From contig NZ_CVRB01000002.1 of NCBI RefSeq assembly GCF_001048695.1, positions 806,001-870,000 on the forward strand: 64,000 bases of DNA. Reading direction: 5' to 3'. This stretch comes from Neobacillus massiliamazoniensis. Lineage in GTDB: Bacteria; Bacillota; Bacilli; Bacillales; Cytobacillaceae. Within the stretch, counting starts at the first letter, position 1. Each line of letters opens with the position of its first letter. Below the pieces are notes generated by a model that had not been told where the DNA came from, ran no database searches, and worked only from the letters and a program-made list of their open reading frames with translations. The translations under genes and the position numbers were made by a program. Below are positions 42,598 through 53,172 of the stretch, in pieces.

Positions 42598-44796
42598 ATG
42601 AAACATCTTAAGATTGCTTGTAGCCAAGAATCAGAGGTATTCTTTTCAACAGAAAGACAGACTGTGAGATTAGGAGAAACTGATTACACAGATGTAGCAG
42701 CAGTTGTATTAACAGATGAGGAAACTGATTTTATAAAGGAGTTAGAAGATACAAAATTCGGTATTCCTGTTTTTGTTATCCTCAAAAACAGTGATGTACT
42801 CGAAGATCGTTTGGTTGGTAACGTTTATCACGTGATCGATGGAAGTCAATATGACGTAAAACGTTATAGTGGACAAATCGAAGATGCAGCAACCCAGTAT
42901 GAAAAAGAGTTACTGCCACCATTCTTTGATGTATTAAGCGAGTACGTGAATAAAGGAAACATCCAATTCGATTGTCCTGGACACCAAGCGGGTCAATACT
43001 ACCGTAAACATCCAGCAGGCCGTTTCTTCTATGACTTCTTTGGAGAAAATATCTTCCGTTCTGATATCTGTAATGCGGATGTTAAACTAGGGGATTTATT
43101 GATCCATGAAGGTCCAGCTATGGACGCTGAAAAGTATGCAGCTAAAGTCTTTAACGCAGATAAAACTTATTTCGTAATGAACGGAACTAGTACATCAAAC
43201 GTTGTTGTTACCAATGCAGTAGTAGCTCCTGGCGACCTTGTTTTATTTGACAGAAACAACCATAAATCAAATTATAATGGTGCTTTGGTTCAAGCCGGCG
43301 GTATTCCAGTTTATTTAGAAACTTCCCGTAACCCATTTGGATTTATTGGTGGTATTGATGATCACTGCTTCGACGAAGATTATTTAAGATTACAAGTTGC
43401 TAGTGTTGCACCAGATAAAGTTGATGCAAAAAGACCATTTAGATTAGCGATCATTCAATTAGGAACTTACGACGGTACGATTTATAATGCACGTCAGGTT
43501 ATTGATCGAATTGGACATCTTTGTGACTATATCTTGTTCGACTCAGCATGGGTTGGTTATGAACAATTTATTCCAATGATGAAAGATTGCTCTCCACTAT
43601 TATTGGATCTAAAAGAAGATGATCCTGGAATTTTTGTTACTCAATCTGTACACAAACAACTTGCAGGTTTTTCTCAATCGTCACAAATCCATAAAAAGGA
43701 CAAGCACATCAAAGGTCAAGACCGTTATGTAGATCATAAACGTTTCAATAATGCCTACATGATGTATGCTTCTACAAGTCCTTTCTATCCAATCTTTGCA
43801 AGTCTTGATCTTAATGCTAAGATGCAGGATGGCGAAGCAGGACGCCGCTTATGGGCTGACTGTATCAAAATGGGTATCGAAGCTAGAAAATCAGTATTGA
43901 AAAATTGTTCTTTAATTAAACCATTTATTCCTCCGATGGTTAATGGAAAGAAATGGGAAGAATTCGATACAGAGGAAATTGCTAATAATCTAGAATTCTT
44001 TAAGTTCCACCCAGGTGAAAAATGGCATTCATTTGAAGGCTATGGCGAGGATCAATATTTTGTTGACCCAAATAAATTCTTGTTAACTACTCCTGGTATC
44101 AATGCTGAAACAGGCGAATACGAAGACTTTGGTATTCCAGCTACGATCCTTACCAATTTCTTACGCGAAAATGGAATCATTCCTGAGAAAAATGATTTGA
44201 ATTCCATTTTATTCTTGCTAACACCTGCTGAAACACCAACTAAGATGCAAAATCTTGTATCACAATTTGCTAGATTTGAAAGATTTGTAATGGAAGATGC
44301 TCCTTTAAGTAAGGTTCTTCCAACAATTTATAAGAATAATATTGATCGTTACTACGGATACACAATTCGCATGCTATGTCAGGAAATGCACGACTTCTAT
44401 AAAAATTTAGATGTTAAGACATATCAAAAGCAATTGTTTAGAAAGGCTACATTGCCTGAAGTAGCGATGACTCCTCAAGAAGCAAGATGGGAATTAGTAC
44501 GTAATAACAAAAAACTAGTTCCATTAACAGAAATCGTTGGTGAAGTAGCGTTAGAAGGTGCACTACCATACCCTCCAGGAATTTTCTGTGTTGTTCCAGG
44601 TGAAAAATGGAGTATATCAGCCCAACAATATTTCTTAGCACTAGAAGAAGGAATTAATAAATTCCCTGGTTTCTCTCCTGAGATTCAAGGAGTTTACTTA
44701 CAAGAAGAAAATGGTCTTGTCAAAGCATACGGATATGTTTATGATAAAACACGTGTTTCTACTCAAAAGGTGCAAAAAGAGTTGGCAAACGCATAA
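42598..44796 (+). CDS. speF: Inducible ornithine decarboxylase, SpeF type (copy 1)
   Basis: PLP enzyme converting ornithine to putrescine and CO2, 732 aa, fold type I Orn/Lys/Arg decarboxylase. It has the N-terminal wing domain (about 1-105), the PLP domain with NGTSTSNVVV, DRNNHKSNYNGALVQAGG and the Schiff-base Lys in TQSVHKQLAGFSQ (about 350-362), and a C-terminal domain with EGALPYPPGIFCVVPGE. The ATG at 42598 follows AAAGGAGG; the frame's earlier ATG at 42580 lies before that site. The sequence strongly resembles enterobacterial SpeF. It heads speF-speF2-potE, an acid-stress decarboxylase-antiporter unit. Confidence 0.93.
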   Translation: MKHLKIACSQESEVFFSTERQTVRLGETDYTDVAAVVLTDEETDFIKELEDTKFGIPVFVILKNSDVLEDRLVGNVYHVIDGSQYDVKRYSGQIEDAATQYEKELLPPFFDVLSEYVNKGNIQFDCPGHQAGQYYRKHPAGRFFYDFFGENIFRSDICNADVKLGDLLIHEGPAMDAEKYAAKVFNADKTYFVMNGTSTSNVVVTNAVVAPGDLVLFDRNNHKSNYNGALVQAGGIPVYLETSRNPFGFIGGIDDHCFDEDYLRLQVASVAPDKVDAKRPFRLAIIQLGTYDGTIYNARQVIDRIGHLCDYILFDSAWVGYEQFIPMMKDCSPLLLDLKEDDPGIFVTQSVHKQLAGFSQSSQIHKKDKHIKGQDRYVDHKRFNNAYMMYASTSPFYPIFASLDLNAKMQDGEAGRRLWADCIKMGIEARKSVLKNCSLIKPFIPPMVNGKKWEEFDTEEIANNLEFFKFHPGEKWHSFEGYGEDQYFVDPNKFLLTTPGINAETGEYEDFGIPATILTNFLRENGIIPEKNDLNSILFLLTPAETPTKMQNLVSQFARFERFVMEDAPLSKVLPTIYKNNIDRYYGYTIRMLCQEMHDFYKNLDVKTYQKQLFRKATLPEVAMTPQEARWELVRNNKKLVPLTEIVGEVALEGALPYPPGIFCVVPGEKWSISAQQYFLALEEGINKFPGFSPEIQGVYLQEENGLVKAYGYVYDKTRVSTQKVQKELANA

Positions 44797-44874
44797 CACG
44801 CAAAAATCAAGATTTCACACTTATTGTTCGCTTTTAAAATTACTTTAAAAGCAGAAAGAAAGGGGAAAAATATT

Positions 44875-47085
44875 ATGAAACAATTAAAGATTGCTTGCAG
44901 TCCGGAATCATTGAATTTCTTTTCAACAAATCGTGAAACAATTGAATTAGGTTGCACTGATTATACAGATGTAGCTGCAATGGTTGTAACTGAAGAAGAA
45001 TTAAGTTTTGTTAGTGAAGTAGATAGCACAAAATTTGGTATTCCAGTATTTGTGATCAAATCAAGTGAGAATAAACTTGTAGAGGACGTTGTTGGTAAAG
45101 TTTACCACATCGTGGATGGAAATCATTTTGACACAAACCTTTATAGCAGACAAATTGAAGAAGCAGCTTCCCAATATGAAGCCAATTTACTTCCACCATT
45201 CTTTAAATCATTAACTGGTTATGTGGATCAAGGAAATTCTTCATTTACCACTCCAGGACACCAAGGTGGACAATTCTTCCGTAAGCACCCTACTGGCCGT
45301 GCTTTCTATGAATATTATGGAGAAAACCTATTCCGTTCAGATCTTTGCTGCTCCGACGTACAATTAGGAGATTTATTAATTCACGAAGGCGCTCCAGTGG
45401 ATGCTGAACAACATGCTGCGAAGGTGTTTAATGCAGATAAAACTTACTTTGTAATGAATGGTACAAGTACTGCTAACTCAGTTGTAGCGAATGCTACCGT
45501 AGCACCTGGCGATTTAGTATTGTTTGACAGAAACAACCATAAATCAGTTTATAATAGTGCTTTAGTACAAGCTGGTGGTGTTCCAGTTTATTTAGAAACT
45601 GCCCGTAACCCATTTGGATTTATCGGCGGGATTAATGACCACTGCTTCGATGAAGATTATTTAAGATTACAAATTGCTAGTGTTGCACCAGAAAAAGTAG
45701 ATGCAAAAAGACCATTTAGATTAGCCGTTATTCAATTAGGAACTTACGATGGTACTATTTATAACGCACGTCAAGTTGTTGATCGTATTGGACATCTTTG
45801 CGATTACATCCTATTTGACTCAGCATGGGTTGGTTATGAACAATTTATTCCAATGATGAAAGACTGTTCACCACTATTGTTAGAACTTAACGAAAATGAC
45901 CCTGGAATTTTTGTTACACAGTCTATTCACAAGCAACTAGCTGCATTGTCACAAGCATCACAAATTCATAAAAAAGATAGTCATATTAAAGGACAAAAGC
46001 GTTATGTAGATCATAAACGTTTCAACAATTCTTATATGATGTATGCTTCAACAAGTCCATTATATCCTTTATATGCAAGTATGGATGTTAACGCTAGAAT
46101 GCACGATGGCGAAGCAGGACTTAAGATGTGGGCTGACACCGTTAAGCTTGGCATTGAAACAAGAAAATCAGTATTAAAAAATTGTTCTTTAATTAAACCA
46201 TTTATTCCACAAGTAATTAACGGAAAGAAATGGGCAGAAGCTGACACAGAAGAAATTGCTAATAATCTAGAATTCTTCAAATTCCATCCAGGTGAAAAAT
46301 GGCATTCATTTGAAGGCTATGGCGAGAACCAATATTTTGTTGACCCAAATAAATTGTTGTTCACTACGCCTGGTATCAATGCTGAAACAGGTGATTATGA
46401 AGAAACTGGTATCCCAGCTACTATTCTTTGTAACTTCCTAAGAGAAAATGGAATTATTCCTGAGAAAAATGATTTGAATTCCATTGTATTCTTATTAACA
46501 CCGGCTTCAACACAAACAAAAATGCAAAACCTAGTATCACAAATGGTTCGTTTTGAACAATTTGTAAAAGAAGATGCACCTTTAAGTGTCGTACTTCCAA
46601 AAATGTATAACAAGAATAAAGATCGTTATAAAGGCTATACAATTGGAATGCTTTGTCAAGAAATGCATGAATTCTATAAAAATAGAAATGTTAAAAAATA
46701 TCAAAAACAATTATTTAGTAAAGCTTCATTACCAGAATCAGTAATGATTCCTCAACAAGCTAGATATGAGTTAATCCGCAACAACTCTAAATTGGTGCCA
46801 ATAACTGATATCGTTGGTGAAGTTGCATTAGAAGGTGCTCTACCTTATCCTCCAGGAATCTTCTGTGTTGTTCCTGGTGAAAGATGGACCGAGACCGTAC
46901 AACAATATTTCTTAGCTTTAGAAGAAAGCATTAATAATTTCCCTGGCTTCTCTTGTGAAATTCATGGCGTTTACTTTGAAGAACAAGAAGATGGCAAGGT
47001 TAAAGCTTTTGGATATGTATTAGACAAACAACAACCTGCGTCTGAACAAGCTAGTCAAGAGAAAAAAGAAACAGCAAGAGTATAA
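44875..47085 (+). CDS. speF: Inducible ornithine decarboxylase, SpeF type (copy 2)
   Basis: 736-aa paralogue of the preceding gene, collinear over its whole length and mostly identical, including TQSIHKQLAALSQ around the PLP Lys and EGALPYPPGIFCVVPGE. Differences concentrate in the N-terminal wing, which controls oligomerisation in this family, and in the GFSQ-to-ALSQ change beside the PLP Lys. ATG 44875 follows AAAGGGG. The C-terminal tail is longer and charged (QQPASEQASQEKKE). The two copies may respond to different pH or substrates, which is inference. Confidence 0.92.
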   Translation: MKQLKIACSPESLNFFSTNRETIELGCTDYTDVAAMVVTEEELSFVSEVDSTKFGIPVFVIKSSENKLVEDVVGKVYHIVDGNHFDTNLYSRQIEEAASQYEANLLPPFFKSLTGYVDQGNSSFTTPGHQGGQFFRKHPTGRAFYEYYGENLFRSDLCCSDVQLGDLLIHEGAPVDAEQHAAKVFNADKTYFVMNGTSTANSVVANATVAPGDLVLFDRNNHKSVYNSALVQAGGVPVYLETARNPFGFIGGINDHCFDEDYLRLQIASVAPEKVDAKRPFRLAVIQLGTYDGTIYNARQVVDRIGHLCDYILFDSAWVGYEQFIPMMKDCSPLLLELNENDPGIFVTQSIHKQLAALSQASQIHKKDSHIKGQKRYVDHKRFNNSYMMYASTSPLYPLYASMDVNARMHDGEAGLKMWADTVKLGIETRKSVLKNCSLIKPFIPQVINGKKWAEADTEEIANNLEFFKFHPGEKWHSFEGYGENQYFVDPNKLLFTTPGINAETGDYEETGIPATILCNFLRENGIIPEKNDLNSIVFLLTPASTQTKMQNLVSQMVRFEQFVKEDAPLSVVLPKMYNKNKDRYKGYTIGMLCQEMHEFYKNRNVKKYQKQLFSKASLPESVMIPQQARYELIRNNSKLVPITDIVGEVALEGALPYPPGIFCVVPGERWTETVQQYFLALEESINNFPGFSCEIHGVYFEEQEDGKVKAFGYVLDKQQPASEQASQEKKETARV

Positions 47086-47106
47086 AGATAAAAAAGACAA
47101 AAAAAG

Positions 47107-47156
47107 GATAATCTCAAGTGAATAATTCATGATTGAATGATCGCTTGAGGTTATTC
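47107..47156 (+). other. Hairpin between speF2 and potE
   Basis: ATAATCTCAAGTGA pairs with TCGCTTGAGGTTAT around a 21-nt loop. There is no T-run, so it more likely attenuates or protects the transcript than ends it; potE transcript could then be lower than that of the decarboxylases. Confidence 0.55.
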
Positions 47157-47220
47157 TCGAAATTATCTAAAATTATTTAACTTTTACAAGTTTACAATAA
47201 TATAAATGGAGCTGTCAATT

Positions 47221-48552
47221 ATGAGTCAAACAAAAAATAAAATGAATGCTATGCAGTTAACCATATTAACAGCCGTTAATATGATGGGCTCTGGAATCAT
47301 CATGCTTCCTACGAACTTGGCACAAGTTGGAACCATGTCAATTCTTTCTTGGATCGTTACGGCATTAGGTTCATTGGCTTTAGCGTATGCTTTTGCTCAA
47401 TGTGGAATGTTTAGTCGTAAAGGCGGAGGTATGGGAGGATACGCTGAGTATGCCTTCGGTAAAGCAGGTAACTTTATGGCCAACTATACGTATGGTTTGT
47501 CATTGCTTATTGCTAACGTAGCCATCGCTGTTACTGCTGTTGGTTATGGTACTGTATTATTTGATTTGAAATTATCTCCAGTTGGAATCGGAATGTGTAC
47601 AATTGGTGTTTTATGGTTAACAACTATTTGTAATTTTGGTGGAGCAGGAATCACAGGTAAAATTGGTGGTATTACTGTATGGGGCGTTATTGCTCCTGTA
47701 GTTGCGATTTGTATTATTGGGTGGTTCTGGTTTGATGGACACCAATACGCTCAAGCATGGAATCCACATAATTTTTCATTCTTTACAGGAATTGGAAAAT
47801 CAATTTCAATCACCTTATGGGCTTTCTTGGGACTTGAGTCTGCTTGTGCTAATGCGGATGCTGTTGAAAATCCTGAGAAAAACGTTCCAATCGCCGTTCT
47901 TGGTGGTACTTTAGCTGCTGCTGTTATTTATATCATTTCTACAAACGTTATTGCTGGTATTGTTCCTAATATGGACTTGGCAAATTCTAACGCACCATTT
48001 GGTCTAGCATTTGCGACGATGTTTACTCCAGCTGTTGGTAAAGTTGTTATGGCGTTAATGACTTTAGCATGTGTGGGTTCATTACTAGGTTGGCAGTTTA
48101 CAATTGCTCAAGTATTTAAGAGCTCTGCTATGGAAGGATATTTCCCTAAAGTATTCCTTAAAGTAACAAAAGCTGATGCTCCAGTTGTTGGAATGATCAT
48201 CCTTGGTGTTATTCAAACATTATTAGCATTAATGACAATTAGTCCATCTTTAAATAAACAATTTAATACATTAGTTAACTTGGCAGTAGTAACGAATCTT
48301 ATTCCATATTTGTTGTCTATGGCTGCATTGGCGGTCATGCAAAAACAAGCCAATGTTCCAGCTAAAAAGGCGAAACTTGGAACCACCATTGCGCTTATTG
48401 GTTCAATTTATAGTTTATACGCTCTTTATGGCTCTGGATTAGAGGCAATGACTTACGGTTCGATCGTAACCTTCACTGGTTGGACATTATATGGATTCCT
48501 TTCGCACAAATTCGATTTAGCCCAACCAGCTCAAGCTAAGAAAGCTTCTTAA
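47221..48552 (+). CDS. potE: Putrescine:ornithine antiporter PotE
   Basis: 443-aa, 12-helix APC transporter exchanging extracellular ornithine for putrescine, which completes the decarboxylase proton-consuming cycle. It closely resembles E. coli PotE throughout: MNAMQLTILTAVNMMGSGIIM near the start, GGGMGGYAEYAFGKAGNFMA, and TLWAFLGLESACANADAVEN. The ATG at 47221 is chosen because GGAG lies 9 nt upstream and MSQTKNKM matches the E. coli N terminus. Resemblance to the enteric protein suggests the module moved horizontally at some point. Confidence 0.95.
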   Translation: MSQTKNKMNAMQLTILTAVNMMGSGIIMLPTNLAQVGTMSILSWIVTALGSLALAYAFAQCGMFSRKGGGMGGYAEYAFGKAGNFMANYTYGLSLLIANVAIAVTAVGYGTVLFDLKLSPVGIGMCTIGVLWLTTICNFGGAGITGKIGGITVWGVIAPVVAICIIGWFWFDGHQYAQAWNPHNFSFFTGIGKSISITLWAFLGLESACANADAVENPEKNVPIAVLGGTLAAAVIYIISTNVIAGIVPNMDLANSNAPFGLAFATMFTPAVGKVVMALMTLACVGSLLGWQFTIAQVFKSSAMEGYFPKVFLKVTKADAPVVGMIILGVIQTLLALMTISPSLNKQFNTLVNLAVVTNLIPYLLSMAALAVMQKQANVPAKKAKLGTTIALIGSIYSLYALYGSGLEAMTYGSIVTFTGWTLYGFLSHKFDLAQPAQAKKAS

Positions 48553-48580
48553 TAGAAGGAAACTTTCAAGTTACTAAGTA

Positions 48581-48617
48581 AAAATGAGGGTGCTTTTCAT
48601 GAAGTACTCTCATTTTT
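48581..48617 (+). terminator. Terminator after potE
   Basis: AAAATGAGGGTGCTT / AAGTACTCTCATTTT with two wobble pairs and a T-run. Confidence 0.85.
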
Positions 48618-48695
48618 TAAAAATTATTTTATTTGTGGTATATTCTACCATTTTATACATTTAAACTGCAGAAGAACAAAATAAATAGGATAGAT

Positions 48696-48903
48696 CCTTC
48701 TCAACTCACAGAATAAGCTTCATTCAGACTTCATTTTACCGGAAGGCTGTTAAGTGCTTTCCAAGTACAATAAGAAAGTATAAATTTTGACTTCGAGAAT
48801 TGTCCAGCTCCTAGGGGCTCGGGGTCATAAGCCCCTGACCAAGGCGCTTCCGCTTTTCTTATCAGACTTCCGGTAAAATGAAAAACTATCAGAGTTGAGA
48901 AGG
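48696..48903. repeat. Nested inverted repeat upstream of lysS
   Basis: Outer arms CCTTCTCAACTC (48696) and GAGTTGAGAAGG (48892) are perfect complements. Inner arms TTCATTTTACCGGAAG (48730) and CTTCCGGTAAAATGAA (48867) are also perfect. Repeat family 2 (48791-48862) lies in the middle. It could be a palindromic element that was later interrupted, or a large leader stem. Confidence 0.75.
48791..48862 (+). repeat. Palindromic repeat family 2, copy 2 (short)
   Basis: 72-bp version: CTTCGAGAATTGTCCAGCTC, then GGGTCATAAGCCCC, then AAGGCGCTTCCGCTTTTCTT. It lacks the variable central insert of the copies at 1998 and 50527. Confidence 0.8.
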
Positions 48904-48927
48904 AATTTATCCACTAACTCTAGCTAG

Positions 48928-50469
<1,542 letters not shown>

Positions 50470-50473
50470 TTTT

Positions 50474-50503
50474 AAAAGGTGCCAGTTTTTCTGGCACTTT
50501 TTT
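50474..50503 (+). terminator. Terminator after lysS
   Basis: AAAGGTGCCAG / CTGGCACTTTT with T6. Confidence 0.9.
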
Positions 50504-50526
50504 AATGAGAAAGTATATCATTTTGT

Positions 50527-50716
50527 CTACGAGAATTGTCTAGCTTCAGCGCCTAGCCCCTCGAGGTCATAAGCCAATCCGTCATGAAGGTCAAAAAGCA
50601 ACCTTCCTGGCGGCTTGTCTTATGCTTGTCGGGGATGAGCATAAAGGAAATCTTCCTTGAATAACCTTCGCAGGAACAAGCTGTGCTTGTTACGAAGGCG
50701 CTTCCGCTTTTCTTAT
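50527..50716 (+). repeat. Palindromic repeat family 2, copy 3 (long)
   Basis: It starts CTACGAGAATTGTCTAGC and ends GCGCTTCCGCTTTTCTTAT, with GAGGTCATAAGCC near the left. The central ~110 bp is unique to this copy and includes paired blocks such as AACCTTC...GAAGG and ACAAGC/GCTTGT. Confidence 0.75.
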
Positions 50717-50875
50717 TGCCCAGCTCCGTGAGAGTAAGCTTTCTTATGAATCAAATTCTTCCATTGGTAAAAATGCTGTAAACTGAATTTATCAGCAATT
50801 CCAAAATCTATGGTATATCTTGCAAGATAAATTATAATAAAATAGAAATAAAAGAGGATTTTTTAGGAGGAGTAT

Positions 50876-51691
50876 ATGATGACGATTAATAAAGTAATGA
50901 CTATTGCCGGTTCAGATTCAAGCGGCGGTGCAGGTCTTCAAGCAGATTTAAAGACATTCCAGGAACTTGGCGTTTATGGGATGACAGCGATCACATGTAT
51001 CGTCACAATGGACCCGAAAGACTATTGGCACCATAACGTCTTTCCAATTGCGACAGATATTCTTGAAAAGCAAATGGAAACGATCCTATCTGTCGGGATT
51101 GACGCGATGAAAACAGGAATGTTGGGAACTGTTGATATTATTGAGCTAGCAGCAAGAAAAATCCAAGAACATCAATTAGAACGAGTTGTAATTGACCCTG
51201 TTATGGTATGTAAGGGGGAAGATGAGGTATTAAATCCGGAAACAACTGATGCAATGCGCGAATTGCTTGTTCCACGGGCACTTGTTGTAACACCAAACCT
51301 TTTCGAAGCAGGACAGCTTGCGCAAACAAGAACACCCCGCACGATTGAGGAAATGAAAAATGCTGCTGTGAAAATCCATGATTTAGGCGCCAAAAATGTC
51401 TTCATCAAAGGTGGCAGCAAGCTTCAATCGGAGGAAAAAGCAATTGACCTTCTATTTGATGGGAAGGAATTCAAAATTTACGAGTCTGAAAAAATCGAAA
51501 CGACTTTCACACACGGTGCCGGCTGTACCACTTGCGCTGCGATAACAGCAGAAATTGCCAAAGGGAAAACGGTTCAGGAAGCAGTAGAAGTGGCCAAGGC
51601 GTTTGTCACTGCTGGCATCCAACAAGGCTTCCGTTTAAATGAATATGTCGGTCCAACCTGGCATGGAGCATACCGCACTTTAAAAGGTTAA
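50876..51691 (+). CDS. pdxK: Pyridoxine/pyridoxal kinase PdxK (ThiD-like)
   Basis: 271-aa ribokinase-fold kinase phosphorylating B6 vitamers. The N-terminal signature TIAGSDSSGGAGLQADLKTF (about residues 8-27) and the C-terminal THGAGCTTCAAITAE (about 215-229, anion hole GAGC with the catalytic Cys of the PdxK/ThiD group) are clear. The length equals that of the B. subtilis enzyme. AGGAGGAG precedes overlapping ATGs at 50876 and 50879. An HMP-phosphate kinase activity cannot be excluded. The gene is monocistronic, followed by a weak hairpin at 51705-51741. Confidence 0.92.
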   Translation: MMTINKVMTIAGSDSSGGAGLQADLKTFQELGVYGMTAITCIVTMDPKDYWHHNVFPIATDILEKQMETILSVGIDAMKTGMLGTVDIIELAARKIQEHQLERVVIDPVMVCKGEDEVLNPETTDAMRELLVPRALVVTPNLFEAGQLAQTRTPRTIEEMKNAAVKIHDLGAKNVFIKGGSKLQSEEKAIDLLFDGKEFKIYESEKIETTFTHGAGCTTCAAITAEIAKGKTVQEAVEVAKAFVTAGIQQGFRLNEYVGPTWHGAYRTLKG

Positions 51692-52386
51692 TATTTTTTG
51701 GAAAAATGAACCCTTGTCCGGATCTGCGGCAGGGGTTCATTTATGATTAACTACTGAAAATAGAGTGAAAACGAGAAAACGGTAGCTTATAGAGGTTCTA
51801 AGCGACCGAAAACAGAGTGAAAACGAGAAAACGGTAGCTTATAGAGGTTCTAAGCGACCGAAAACAGAGTGAAAACGAAAAAACGGTAGCTTATAGAGGT
51901 TCTAAGCGACCGAAACCAGAATGAAAACAAGAAAACGGTAGCTTATAGAGGTTCTAAGCGACCGAAACCAGTATGAAAATGAAAAAACGGTAGCTTATAG
52001 AGGTTCTAAGCGACCGAAACCAGAATGAAAACGAGAAAACGGTAGCTTATAAAGGTTCTAAGCGACCGAAACCAGTATGAAAATGAAAAAACGGTAGCTT
52101 ATAAAGGCTCTAAGCGACCGAAAATGGAGTGAAATAGAAAAAACGGTAGCTTATAAAGGTTCTAAGCGACCGAAACCAGTATGAAAATGGAAAAACGGTA
52201 GCTTATAAAGGCTCTAAGCGACCGAAACCAGAATGAAATCAAGAAAACGGTTGTTTATAGGGATTCAAAGTGGTAACGTCAAGAATTTTGTGTATTTGAT
52301 TTATAGGGACCAAGGAATTGTCTTTATTGGATACTGCCAATTTAGGCAGTACCCAAGTGGAACTTTTGGATACTAACTTTTCAGGC
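51692..52386. other. Intergenic dominated by a tandem repeat
   Basis: A hairpin with AATGAACCCTTG / CAGGGGTTCATT (51705-51741) probably ends pdxK transcription. The 52-bp repeat array follows, then about 120 bp of unremarkable AT-rich DNA to the tetR stop. Confidence 0.7.
51757..52265. repeat. Tandem array of ten 52-bp units
   Basis: GGTAGCTTATAGAGGTTC recurs at 51781, 51833, 51885, 51937, 51989, 52041, 52093, 52145 and 52197, exactly every 52 bases, with a decayed tenth unit at 52249. Each unit holds the near-palindrome GGTAGCTTA...TAAGCGACC and a purine-rich spacer (GAAAACAGAGTGAAAACGAG). Units vary in two or three places only. There is no open frame through it, no spacers and no cas genes. 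Confidence 0.95.
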
Positions 52387-52977
52387 TCATTCAATAATAT
52401 CTTTAAAATCTTCTCTTAGTCCTTTTCGTAAGATACCAACGAGTCCTGAACTAGCGAACTCTGCAGCATACGGAAGCGCAACCTTAAAATTTAAAAACGC
52501 AGGTTCAAAAAAGGGAGCGGTTAGTTCTCGGATAGATTCAATTAGTTTATCTACAAAATGCGTACTACCATATTCACCTAACAACACTTTCCAGATTTCT
52601 TTGCATTGATAAGTATAGTTAAATGCATCCCTAAAAAAATCGACATTATTTCCACTGAGTTTGCCTTGCCAGTTTTCTTTGCGTTGATAAGTAGAGTTAA
52701 AAGCATCCCTAAAAAAATCGACATTATTTCCACTGAGTTTACCTTGCCAGTTTTCAAAATGTTTAATAAATTTTTGTATTTCTTCATCTTCTATATACGT
52801 TAGTAAACTGTTCTGATTATCATAATGCGCATAGAAAGTACCTCGATTGATATTGGCTTCGGTACATAACTCCGTAATAGAAATTTTGGAAATTGGTTTT
52901 TCTGACATCAATTTCAAAAGTGCATCTTTTAGAAATATTTTGGTACGGTCAATTCTACGATCCTGCTTTGAATGCAT
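52387..52977 (-). CDS. TetR/AcrR-family regulator with internal 26-aa duplication
   Basis: 196-aa regulator divergent from the MMPL exporter and probably its repressor. The N-terminal DNA-binding domain (about 7-55) includes KISITELCTEANI and NRGTFYAHYDN. A 26-residue block beginning ENWQGKLSGNNVDFF is repeated in direct succession (about 92-143), which would lengthen one helix pair of the ligand domain. The duplication is in frame, so the protein may still fold, but its ligand pocket should be altered. It could also be inactive. Confidence 0.85.
   Translation of the reverse strand: MHSKQDRRIDRTKIFLKDALLKLMSEKPISKISITELCTEANINRGTFYAHYDNQNSLLTYIEDEEIQKFIKHFENWQGKLSGNNVDFFRDAFNSTYQRKENWQGKLSGNNVDFFRDAFNYTYQCKEIWKVLLGEYGSTHFVDKLIESIRELTAPFFEPAFLNFKVALPYAAEFASSGLVGILRKGLREDFKDIIE
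52598..52753 (-). repeat. In-frame 78-bp tandem duplication
   Basis: 52598-52675 and 52676-52753 are direct copies differing at about five bases. They encode the repeated 26 aa block of the TetR regulator (NSTYQRK versus NYTYQCK at the ends). Confidence 0.93.
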
Positions 52978-53117
52978 TTTTCTCTTCCCTTTTTAAAAAT
53001 TTTTGTAAATAATCAACAATCAGTAGTGGAAATGTTGGGTAACATACAAATCTTCGGCATTTGGTGGTTGTATACCATCTTCTAATTCTAGTATGATTCT
53101 TTTTGTAACTTTAATCA

Positions 53118-53145
53118 ACAAAGTGTTCGCTAACGTGCGCTTTGT
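53118..53145. promoter_or_regulatory. Possible TetR operator before MMPL gene
   Basis: ACAAAGTGTTCGCT...CTTTGT forms an imperfect 28-bp dyad just upstream of the exporter's ribosome binding site, in the divergent intergenic region. Weak but well placed. Confidence 0.4.
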
Positions 53146-53172
53146 ATGTTAAAAGGTTTTGGAGGAAATACA

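Noticed and set aside
51757..52265. CRISPR array
   Set aside because: The whole 52-bp unit repeats, with no unique spacers of constant length and no cas genes nearby.
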